From: Colias croceus
Taxonomy: Eukaryota; Arthropoda; Insecta; Lepidoptera; Pieridae
Length of the DNA: 64,000 bases
Direction of reading: 5' to 3'
NCBI RefSeq assembly: GCF_905220415.1
Contig: NC_059549.1
Location: 4,216,001 to 4,280,000, forward strand
Position numbers and translations under genes: made by a program. The notes below the pieces were generated by a model that saw only the letters and a program-made list of their open reading frames with translations, searched no databases and was not told the origin of the DNA. The first letter of the stretch is position 1. Every line of letters starts with the position of its first letter. This document shows positions 54,376 through 64,000 of this stretch, in pieces.

Positions 54376-57300
54376 ATGCATATAAAACAGGTAATAAAAG
54401 GAATATTTTGTTCTTGAACTTATTTTTTTTGCAACTTACTTTTATATATTCTGTAACAATGTCTATAAATTCCTTACTTTGTTTACTTGTACGTACACCC
54501 AACTTTTTACAAATAACGTAAGTAATAACTTTACAGGTGATTATTCAAGGATTTAAAAGTTATCGAGAACAAATTGTTGTTGAACCATTTGACAAAAGAC
54601 ACAATGTAGTCGTTGGTCGAAATGGATCTGGCAAAAGTAACTTCTTCCATGGTAAGTTTGAATTGCTTTCTCTTCTTTGCTCTTATTGTTACGTTAATTT
54701 TATTTTGTTCATAAGATATCTTCATATTCCACATTAGTGTACACTTGTCTATTAAGACAAGAGATCTTTTATACCACATAAACTATCAAACTGCTTGATA
54801 AATGAGATTTGCCCCACTTTGATCATGACCATCAATCCAGCCATAATGTAGGTAAACCTTTGTTACGTTTTCACATTATAGAAAGAAATACTGTTACACA
54901 TTAAAACATTTTTTTATATGTTTCTAAAAGTTTATTCAACTTATGCATTTTTAAAATCACTATCCTTAAAACATTGTTTTGTGTTCTACATCAATATTGT
55001 TTATTTATATTACAGCTATACAGTTTGTGCTCAGTGATGAGTTTTCCCATCTTCGTCCAGAGCAGCGACTTGCTTTGTTACATGAAGGCACAGGACCCAG
55101 GGTGATATCGGCTTTTGTTGAAATTGTATTTGACAATTCAGATAACAGAATTCCGGTATGTACTTTACCAATACTGTTAAGAGAAAAAAAAATTGGTTGT
55201 TTGTAAAGTAGGTTTATCATCGAGATGATTACGTGATAACGTCTTATGATGAGATGAGAAGCTCGAGATGAGACGGGAGAGCGGTCCGTCTCTCTCCCGT
55301 TATACCTGCGATCGCGCTCGTGAGGTTTTGGTGTGACACAAGTTTCTGAACATGTCACCTGACTAAAACGATTTTTAAGACGTTATCACGTCAAAAATTT
55401 TTTTCATTATAAATTGTAAAAATCTATTTTTTTACTGTTTTACATAAAAGTATATTAAGGAATTGATGTGTTTTTAGATTGAGAAGGATGAAATTTTCCT
55501 AAGACGAGTCATTGGATCAAAGAAAGATCAATTTTTCCTTAACAAGAAGGTTGTGCCTCGCTCTGAAGTTTTGAACTTGTTGGAAAGTGCTGGTCTATCC
55601 AATTCAAATCCATATTATATTGTGAAGCAAGGAAAGGTAAACTTTATTGATATTTCTACTAATTAGTAATTACAACAAACAATTATTATAATGGATTTAT
55701 GATGATGAATGATGTAAACTTTTTTCTTATTTTAATATTTCACCTCAATGTTTTATTTTATTAATCAGTTTTAATTCATATTAAACTTGAAAAACACTAA
55801 GTAAAATTTTACTTGAAGTAAAATTATATGAACATGTTTACTTGAGAATTTTCTAGCTGATAGACATTTTTATTATTAACATTCTATATATTTATTTTAT
55901 TACACAGATCAACCAAATGGCAGTAGCCCCAGATTCCCACAGACTGAAACTATTGAGAGAAGTTGCCGGAACAAGAGTATATGATGAGCGTAGAGAGGAA
56001 TCTGTCACTATCCTGAAAGAAACTGTTGGCAAGGTATGTTTATAATATTTAACTTTGTGTGTCAAATTATATTTGATGATATAAAGAGGTCAATGTGACT
56101 CATAATCCTTGCACATTCAAAATATATTGTCTTAATAGTAATTATTTTAGGAATATAGGATAATAAATTATAGGATAATAAGAAAAGTGACATTCGTATT
56201 GTTTATGAAACACTCCCTTTAAGAACATTTTTACCATTTTTACTTTGCTACAGCATTGCGGAAATTTCAATTAGTTTGTGTCCCTCTACCTTTATCTCGA
56301 ATTCTTTATTTATTTTATTTTTATTGCCATGGCTAAGTGCACATTTAGATTTATTTTTTCTTATTCACATTTGTTGCATGTATAAAAATGTATGTATCCA
56401 AACTGTGGATAATGTTGTTGGTTGGGCAGTTATACCTGTATTTAGTTTAAGTTTTATTGTACCAATTTTTAGTGTAACCACTGATCTGCTGTTTATTATC
56501 CCTAATAAAGAAAAATAAAATAAAATCTTTATAGGTGGAAAAAATTAACGATTTTCTGCAAACAATAGAAGAGAGATTGAAGACATTAGAGGAAGAAAAA
56601 GAAGAATTGAAGGAGTATCAGAAATGGGACAAAGCTCGGAGAGTTCTGGAGTTTATTATACATGACACTGAGCATAGGGAGAATAAACGGAAACTTGAAG
56701 ATGTATGTAATTCTTTATACATATTTATCACTAGCTGTGTCCCGCGGTTTCATCCGCATTGCTCCGCTACTGTTGGTTTTAAAGGGCTGATAGACGTACG
56801 AACTTTAAAGTCGCGGTTTTAAAGTTCGCGTACTTACTCGGCTCGCGGCGGTGACAGACGTGCGAGCCAAGGCGGGCTTCGAGTAAAATTTCAAACATGT
56901 TGGATCGTCAACGAACTTACTCGACGGTTTTTAAGTACGCGTACTTGGGGTGACACACGAGCGAAAAAGGTCGTCGAGCCACAAGTTCGCGTACTTACTC
57001 GTACGTCTGTCACCCCTTTTAGCGTGATGATATTGGCCTATAGCCTTCCTCAATAAATAGGCTATCTAACACAGAATTTTTCAAATCGGACCAGTAGTTC
57101 CTCGCGTTCAAACAAACAAACTCTTCAGCTTTATAATATTAGTATAGATTTACGATACAAAGAGTTTAGAACATTCAGTTTGTTTTTGACCTTATAAAGT
57201 ATACTTTTTAATTATATTAAAATGAAAATCTAATTTTAATATTATATGATATACTTATTCTGCTTGGTTATTACTTCCACTTTCCTTGTCTCTATGAAAA

Positions 57301-60300
57301 ATTTGAAAACAGTATTATTTGTAAGATTATCATATTTTATTTTTCTAGTTGCAAAAAATGCGCTCAAACAGTGGCAAAGAACAACAACACTATGCTGACA
57401 TGGTGCGTGAAGCTCAGGAACATGTCAGAGAATCTAACAGGTATAATTACTCAATTCTTTTGATATATTTGTTGCTGGATTCGTTGAATTATAATCCTGA
57501 GTTAAACTCCAACCCCAATAAATGGCTTTTCACTACTATTTTATAATTAATTTAAACTACCTATTGTAGAAAACTTAAAGAAGCTCGCAAAGACGTGGCG
57601 GCTGCTCGCGAAGAGAAAGATATATTGTCCACTGAACAACAGCAGTTACTTAGAGAAAAAACTAAATTGGAACTTGGCATTAAAGATCTGACTGACGATG
57701 TTGACGGAGATAATAAATCTAAGGTAGGAGGAATATTTTGAAAATTAATATTGCAGTGAGTTGATAGTGGAGTGTTTGCTGCAGTATTTTCTTGGGTTTG
57801 ATTTTTCGCTAGTATTACGGTGCGGCTATTCAGTACTATTATCGCTGTAAACTGTTGGAAAATAAACGCTTTGGAAATTCTTTAAAAAGTTGACTTATAG
57901 GACAACCTTTAGAAAATTTATTCTCCCAAGTATAGGAATTGAAACAAAAAATCTGTTGTCATTGATACACTATAAGAAAAACATACAACCAACATTACAA
58001 TTTTCTTTATCTTTCGCTAATTACAACTTTATTATAATATCCCCAAAACTAAACAGGAAAGAGCTGAAGCAGAGCTCGAGCGTCTTCGCCAACAGATATC
58101 TGAGAAAGAGCGCGAATTGGAAGAACTAAAACCTAAATACGAGGAAATGAAAGCTCGTGAGGAGGAATGTACGCGGGCGTTAGCTCTCAATCAGCAGAAG
58201 AGACAGGAGTTGTATGCGAAGCAAGGCAGAGGGACGCAGTTCACTTCCAAACAGGATAGGGATCGGTGGATTGAGAAGGAGCTCAAGTGAGTCTATTAAT
58301 TGAACATAATAGTATCTACTTGTCCTTGACCAGAGAAAAAATATTGGTCTTTAATACTATCAATTCGATAGGGTTTTTTTAGGTTCTTTCTCGTTATAGC
58401 AAAGAATGGGTGAAATAGTGATATAGGCTACTTTCTATCCCCCTATAACATCTCAATCGCATGAAGATCCGATGTAATGCGTATTTGAATCAATCAAAAC
58501 TTGATAAATTCGGATAGTGTTTCCGCTTTCATGTTTATAAATAATCATTACTTTACAGATCGCTCAACAAGCAAATAAAAGACAAAAAGGACCACGAGAT
58601 CAAACTACGTGACGATCTACGCCGCGATGCGACCAAACTGACTGAACTAGAGAAACGCATAGAGGAAATGACTAAAGAGATGGAGAGACAACGCGTGGCG
58701 ATAGATGAGCATAATAAACAGTATTATGAGTGTAAGAAGAGGAAGGACCAGGAACAGAGCACTAGGAAGTGAGTTTATTCAGAAAAAATCATATAAATGA
58801 AAAAAAAAAGAGCGTGTGTGCCGAGCACACGTGTCAGAAGTGAAACTTATTTGGCAAGATTCAAAGATAAATCTTCGCGTGACGTGACGGTCTTGCCATG
58901 ACGTGACCATAAAATTTAACTCTCAATAAGCATAAAGAAGTTTCACTTCATAAAAAAAATTATGACAATTTTTTGTCTTCTCTAAACTTGTAACGGCTGG
59001 GTGATATTAAAAATTAAAATAATAGGTTAATTAATATAAAGAACGTTGGTATAATTTTTATAATGAGCTATTGTTATTTTTTACTAGTGAACTGTGGCGT
59101 AAAGAAACAACATTGACACAGAATTTGTCGTCATTGAAGGAAGATTTGGCTAAGGCTGATCAAGCTTTGCGATCAATGGCAGGCAAGGTAACATTAATTT
59201 CATTTTGCTTAAAGGTGTAACTTACTGTTTAACTAAAGAGTTTCACATATGTGAACTTGATCAAAGTTGTATAGGATAAATTTATGTTGTTTTTTAAAGT
59301 GAAACGTTATTACATCGTCTCAAACTTTTTGGTCTGTGTAGCGCATGTCGCGTGACGCACGATACGTACGATAATTATCGTACAAATACGATATTTTTTA
59401 GTTAAATGTCTAGTGTGAAAAAAAGTTTCACTTTTACTGTGGTTTCATAAAACCACACAACATTTTTTTAATATTGTTTTGAACATAACTTCTTATTTTA
59501 CAATTATTCTTTATGGAATGTAATACAGATTAATATAAAAATAAATGTTATTTTAGCCAATTCTCAACGGGCGTGACAGCGTACGAAAAGTTCTTGAAAC
59601 TTTCCAAGAACGAGGCGGTGAATGGGCGAAAATAGCCACACAATACTATGGGCCTGTTATTGAGAACTTCACTTGTGATAAAACTATTTATACGGCTGTT
59701 GAGGTAGGTTATTAATTATATATTTGTATAATATAAAATTTATGTGAAACTAGCGGTCCGCCCCGGCTTCGCCCGTGGTACATATTCACGTTTTCTCTAC
59801 ATAAGAACCATCCTCGAACTTCAAGGAATATTATAAAAAAACGAATTAACGAAATCGGTTAAGCCGTTCTCAAGTTATGCGCTTACCAACACATTTTGGG
59901 ATTCATTTTTATACTAGCTGTGCCCGCGACTTCGTCCGCGTGGAATAGCGACTGCATAGTAGTTACTACTTTACATACAATTATTTAGTAAACACGTACT
60001 ACCATAAACAATTCATAGAATTGTTAATAGAATTTATTACTAATCTAAGCTAAAAAACTTACGTACTTTCCGGAAATCCGGGGCATTTTCCGGGGATATC
60101 CGGAAAATGCCTGTAAAATATCTGGAAAATCCCCCGGAAAATATGTGAAAATGTCCGGGAAATACCCGGAAAATATCCGGAAAATGCGTGAAAATGTTCG
60201 GGAAAAGCGTGGAAAATGTCTGAAAAATCTCCGGAAAATGCCAGGGAAATGTGAGGAAAATGCCTGGGAAATGCCTGGAAAATATCTGGAAAATATCTGG

Positions 60301-63300
60301 AAAACATCCGGAAAATGCGTGAAATGGTCCGGAAAAGGCGTGGAAAATGCCTGGAAAATCCCCGGAAAATGCGTGAGGAATTGCCCGGAAAATATCCGGA
60401 AAATGCGTGAAAATGTCCGGAAAAAGCTTGGAAAATGCCACTTCAAATTTGCGAAGTAATTAAAGCAGACAACCAAAAAAAGAAAAAGAAAGCTAAAATC
60501 TTTCATATTAAATGTATATGGGATATTCATATTTCATATTATGCACTTAATGTATGGGGGGGTTTAAAGATATTTTTTTTATATTTCTCGATTTATTTAA
60601 AAAAAATGATTACGGCCATTATTAGGTTAAGTACTTTCGATATCAGTTTAAAGTTTTTTGTTATCTGTAATACTTACAAAAAAAAATCGCCTGTGCACAC
60701 TGAACGATTACACCTTGTACATGAATGCCTTAGCAAAATATGTTCGCCGTGATTATTTAAATGATCATAATTTTTTTTATTAATGAACCAATTGACATGA
60801 ATTAAACACTAAATGACAAAAAAAATTAACTACAGTTTTGGGTTCGGGATCAATTTAATAATAACACCTGCTAATATTTTTTTACATATTTTCATTGTAT
60901 AAAATCGTAACATAATTTCCTTTATGTATTGTTCTATTAACACATAGATAATATCTTCCCAAGGTACTAAATTTTAATAAAAAAGTTGTTTTTGTTATTT
61001 ATATCTAAAAAAGAGTATTTATATTAGAAAGAAATAAACAAAAAAAAATTTAAGTTTTATGGAAGCTGAATGTAATGCAAATGGGCAAATATAAAAGTAA
61101 AATTAGGTATTTAAAATAAATAAATGAAACAACTACCAATTACAGAAAAACTTCTTTTTCGGTTGAAAATTGCTGGATCATGAGTATGTATAATTCTTTA
61201 TCTCTTACCTTGGGCAGTCTGGAAGAGATCGCTAGTAAGCGATAAGACCGCCTTATGTACATACCGTGTTAATCAATTTGGTATGATTGTAAATATTTTA
61301 CTTGGTGTGGTACCACACACACCAATTGATAAATAATATGTACTCTGATCCCAGTACGATCTGTACCGCGATAGCCATAACGATAATAAAACAATCAGAT
61401 GACAGTAAAGCACGATTAAAAATCATACTTGTACAGTAGTTGTGAGTGCAATATTTACGTTTCAAAATAACATTTTTTTTTTTACTAAAACGTAGGTAGA
61501 TTCTCACGCACGCACGGTGATACGTGGTTGGCTGCCCCTTTTCTCATTCCCGAAAAATATCCTCTAAAATTACCCAAGATTCTTCCAATGATTGTACCAT
61601 ACGTTGGAAATTTACTTTAGTCAACAATTGACCACGCGCCAGGATACTTATTTCTACTACATCCTCATGCAAATCGTTAATTTTTATGAACATTGAATCT
61701 GTAAATAAAAAAAATGAAAAGATTACTTTACCTAATTTTATTAAAAAGCTACTAACAAATAAAATTATATAAAGAACTAAAGTGACCTTCTTTGGGCGTC
61801 TTGTAAAAGTTACACATAAAAATAAAATTTCATCATTTTCTTATTTTGTCGTAACTTCAATTCTAATTAAAAACATGAGTCTAACTATATAATTAATTAA
61901 TAAAGAAATAATTAATTATAAAAGCTACAACTTAACTTACCTTTTGTTGGAACGCAAGAAGGATTTTTTAAAATGTCACAATTAACTGATAGTAGTGTCT
62001 TGTGACATCAAATAATAAACATCTACCCTCACTTGTAAAATTTTATTTAGTATATTCACATAAAATATAAGCACCTGAAGTGGACTCTGGGAAGACATGG
62101 GTTAAAAAGTTAAATAAATAAGTACAATTAAAAACCCCACCAATATCATATTATTTAATTTTTAATTATAAATTTGCAAGAAACGTTAAACATGTAAATT
62201 GATTTGATTTTAATGAAGTCTCATAGATGGCGCTGTTTCAAATTTGTCTTTATACTACCATGGACGAATATAATCTACTAAGATTCATTAAACTGTTTCT
62301 CTGCCAAAATTACGTAAATGACGTAGTTTTTATAGTGTAAAGCTAGATAATAGCGTGGCTTACCCAAAAACAACATTTAAACATGAGTCTTTAGATTGTA
62401 CGCTGTGTAATACACGGAATACGTTAGAAAAATAAAGGTTCACAGCTCCTCCCCCGGAGGTGATAGCATGATAATGTGTATATAAAAGCCTCACCCGACC
62501 TGTTAGTAATATTCATGCAAAATTTGAAGTCAATCTATGCGGTACTTTTCGAGATTAGCTCGGACAAATATACAGACAAACAGACAAACAGACAAACCGA
62601 CAAACAGACAAACAGACAAAAATTCTAAAAACTATGTTTTTGGCTTCTATATCGATTATAGATCATGGATTATGTATTCTTTTAAAAAAATATTCAATGT
62701 ACAGTTTTGACTTTCCTACGATTTTATTATATGTATAGATTATAAAGATTGTATGTGCGTTGCCAAAAAACTTACTTTGGCACATTAAAAAAATAAGGTA
62801 ATTATGCTTTAACTTGAGCGACATGCGCATATGGAAATTGCTGTTTTTTTTTTGCATAAAGGATTTTTAATTTTTCTCATTTGTAATTATGAAGAATGTT
62901 GCCGTATTTTTTCATTCAGTAACCCATTTAAAATTCTCAACATATTTCTTAGGTACATAATTCTCTTATTATATTTTATACAGGTAACAGCAGGTAACAG
63001 GTTATTCCATCACATAGTTGAGTCAGACACAGTCGGTACTAAGATATTGAAAGAGATGAACAGACAAAATCTTCCCGGAGAAGTCACTTTCATGCCTCTG
63101 AACAGACTGCAAGTTAGGGATATGATATATCCTAATGATAATGTGAGTATTATTTAACTTAGTAATCCAATACTTTATAATAAATTTAAAAATGTTTTAC
63201 TATACAATATTATATTTATAGTATGTATTGAAATTTATCTCTTTAAACTTCTAGAACCTCTATATGAATAATATTCACCTAAAATGAAATATAATACATA

Positions 63301-63634
63301 TTTAACTACCTTCCAAATACTTGAATTTTCTACTGGAGGGTAGCGTAACAAATGGCTTTAAACGATATTCCCAAGCATAAAACAGTTCAAATATAAAGTC
63401 ACTCAGTATATCAAGTGATAATAACGATAAAAAATTATTAACTATTTTATATTAACCATATTTTTTTTATAACAGAACGCAATAGCCATGGTGCAAAAAC
63501 TTAAATACGATCCGAAATACGCAAAAGCCATGAAATACATATTTGGTAAAACCCTCATATGCAGAAATTTGGAGTGCGCTACAGAATTGGGGAAACAATA
63601 TCATTTGGATTGTGTCACTTTAGAGGGAGATCAA
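54376..63634 (+). CDS. SMC3: SMC3, cohesin ATPase subunit (5' part)
   Basis: Cohesin core subunit that pairs with SMC1 to hold sister chromatids and shape chromosomes. Coding exons: 54376-54390, 54537-54651, 55016-55155, 55478-55636, 55908-56033, 56535-56702, 57349-57440, 57570-57723, 58057-58286, 58559-58768, 59088-59187, 59557-59703, 62984-63142 and 63476-63634. All introns are GT-AG, with consistent phases. The product starts MHIKQVIIQGFKSYREQ. Walker A GRNGSGKS is at residues 32-39. GSKKDQ places Lys105 and Lys106 at the known ESCO acetylation sites. The N-terminal coiled coil runs from about 185 to 500, with the YAKQGRGTQFTS block. The hinge starts near 505 and includes VTAGNRLFHHIVESD and FGKTLICRNLE, ending here at LEGDQ (residue 658 of an expected 1200 or so). 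The gene continues beyond the window. Upstream, a 7-codon ATG frame at 54300 may be a uORF if transcribed. Confidence 0.97.
55231..55391. mobile_element. MITE in SMC3 intron 3
   Basis: Perfect 16-bp terminal inverted repeats, 'acgtgataacgtctta' (55231-55246) and 'taagacgttatcacgt' (55376-55391). The 161-bp body has a GC-rich middle ('gagacgggagagcggtccgt'). The target duplication is not clear. Confidence 0.85.
56733..57149. mobile_element. Nested elements in SMC3 intron 6
   Basis: The outer repeat is 'ctagctgtgtcccgcggttt' to 'ggttttaaa', continuing at 57017 with 'ttttagcgtgatgatattgg' to 'aatattagtatagat'. A second element fills 56784-57016 (separate entry). The outer repeat is the common lepidopteran retroposon-type tail. 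Confidence 0.7.
56784..57016. mobile_element. Inner TIR element, 233 bp
   Basis: The ends 'gggctgatagacgtacga' and 'tcgtacgtctgtcacccc' are inverted with two mismatches. The tract 'agttcgcgtacttactcg' recurs in it. The tttta either side of the insert (56778-56782 and 57017-57021 region) may be a target duplication. Confidence 0.65.
58806..58952. mobile_element. Short MITE-like repeat (copy B), SMC3 intron 10
   Basis: Partner of 2866-3002: hairpin 'gtgtgtgccgagcacac', 'gcaagattcaaa', 'gtgacggtcttgccatgacg' and 'actctcaa'. 'gaagtgaaact' near 58838 is inverted as 'agtttcacttc' near 58945 and may mark sub-terminal inverted repeats. Confidence 0.6.
59296..59458. mobile_element. MITE in SMC3 intron 11
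   Basis: Reverse-complement copy of 53787-53920, somewhat longer. Contains the 18-bp palindrome gtacgataattatcgtac and ends 'gtggtttcataaaaccacac', itself a small hairpin. Confidence 0.75.
59749..59950 (-). mobile_element. Lepidopteran repeats in SMC3 intron 12
   Basis: 'actagcggtccgccccggct' to 'cggttaagccgttctcaagt' is the inverse of 32506-32672. A second start, 'actagctgtgcccgcgactt' plus 'cgtccgcgtgg', follows at 59914. Confidence 0.75.
60069..60439. repeat. 11-bp minisatellite in SMC3 intron 12
   Basis: About 32 diverged copies of an 11-bp unit, consensus tccggaaaatg with cctggaaaata and cgtgaaaatg variants. Because 11 is not a multiple of 3 and the unit lacks stops in most frames, long frames stay open on both strands (for example a Phe-Pro-rich one on the minus strand). 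These are not genes. Confidence 0.92.
60440..61197. other. SMC3 intron 12, nothing seen
   Basis: AT-rich intronic DNA between the minisatellite and the LINE tail, with no supported exon. Confidence 0.4.
61198..61315 (+). mobile_element. LINE 3' UTR remnant
   Basis: 'tctcttaccttgggcagtct', 'agcgataagaccgccttatg' and 'atattttacttggtgtggta' are the reverse complement of 22040-22150, i.e. the 3' UTR of the same LINE family, truncated to its last 120 bp or so. Confidence 0.8.
61316..62400. other. SMC3 intron 12, no exon seen
   Basis: AT-rich. Nothing coding. 'atagatggcgctgtttcaaa' near 62224 carries the gatggcgc phrase often seen in insect repeats. Confidence 0.35.
62430..62660. mobile_element. 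Repeat ending in cagacaaa microsatellite
   Basis: 'ggttcacagctcctcccccg', 'atgcaaaatttgaagtcaat', 'cggtacttttcgagattagc', then seven or so 'cagacaaa' units (62572-62622) and 'aaaattctaaaaactatgtt'. The layout (cytotoxic-looking reading frames absent, microsatellite near the end) is that of common lepidopteran non-coding transposons. Confidence 0.55.
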
Positions 63635-64000
63635 GTAAGTAATCCATATGAGAAATTAATTAAATTGTTACACATCTTTCTTTTTTGCAGGAATATACTT
63701 TAAATAAACGTGATATATCATTTGGTTTATTTTAACTTAAACAATTATTCTATTCAATTACGTAATTACGCATTTAAAATCAGCCCAAAAAGTGAATAAT
63801 AATGTTGAATATTCTTAAAAATTCCTAATAGTAAAAATACTTTATTCTATTATTTTTTTTTTTTGTCGTTGTGATTTGCAGTCAGTCGCATAACTATAAG
63901 CAGATGAGGTGTCTGCGCGAGATTATGCTATACTCAGTATATATGTCGTGGTCATATCGTAGATTTGATCATTTCATGATATGAGTGGCCATTTCACGAA
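63635..64000 (+). other. SMC3 intron 14, incomplete
   Basis: Begins gtaagt after LEGDQ. The next exon should encode VSHRGALTGGYYD or similar. No such sequence occurs before the window ends, so it lies to the right. Confidence 0.7.

Noticed and set aside
60040..60530. Long overlapping ORFs of 80-161 codons on both strands
   Set aside because: They are translations of the 11-bp minisatellite inside SMC3 intron 12; openness in several frames follows from the repeat.
63680..63900. Possible further SMC3 exon after 'ttttttgcag' or 'gatttgcag'
   Set aside because: Translation in the required phase gives stops and does not yield the expected VSHRGAL sequence.

Overview
The window looks like nuclear DNA from a moth or butterfly (Lepidoptera). 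It is AT-rich, its genes are split by short-consensus introns, and it is packed with small transposable elements of types common in Lepidoptera. These include repeats ending in 'gggcgaagccgcgggcgg', 'ccggccaagtgcgagtcgg' and 'accgacttcaaaaa', tRNA-headed SINEs, mariner, and LINE fragments. The species cannot be named from sequence alone.

Three host genes can be read exon by exon. SMYD5 (minus, 23647-26560) is a seven-exon SET/MYND lysine methyltransferase gene that appears intact. An SLC22-type organic cation transporter-like gene (minus, 29703-46111) has seven exons, 533 codons and a 9.1-kb first intron that begins with a GC donor. SMC3 (plus, from 54376), the cohesin ATPase subunit, enters the window with its first 14 coding exons, about 658 residues, and runs off the right edge in the middle of the hinge. 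All SMYD5, SLC22 and SMC3 splice phases were checked by hand and agree. A full-length but twice-frameshifted intronless innexin copy (minus, 16103-17251) is called a pseudogene. A 71-codon reading frame at 13539-13754 is only a candidate.

Layout: 1-5767 intergenic with repeat fragments. 5768-10023 an array of 14 near-identical 309-bp units, ten in one orientation then four inverted, each carrying a tRNA-like Pol III unit. About 10130-11905 a LINE reverse transcriptase interrupted by a small terminal-inverted-repeat (TIR) element. 11906-16100 mostly empty. 16103-18874 the innexin pseudogene and a 1.16-kb inverted-repeat element. 19330-23640 AT-rich, with a LINE 3' fragment and a degenerate repeat beside SMYD5. 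26.6-29.7 kb a duplicated THAP-like 5' fragment, a long palindrome and a MITE. 29.7-46.1 kb the transporter, with a decayed mariner in intron 2 and a foldback element in intron 1. 46.1-54.3 kb a dense transposon landscape: a SINE, a TIR element with repeated AACGCCC, a large lepidopteran repeat, and a GC-rich retroposon with clear target-site duplications. 54.3-64 kb SMC3, with transposons and an 11-bp minisatellite in its introns.

The three genes have no obvious joint pathway: SMYD5 and SMC3 act on chromatin and chromosomes, and the transporter acts at the plasma membrane. The most unusual structure is the inverted 309-bp tRNA-like array, which is flanked by a 14-bp direct repeat. No prokaryotic-style defence system, CRISPR array or operon is present.
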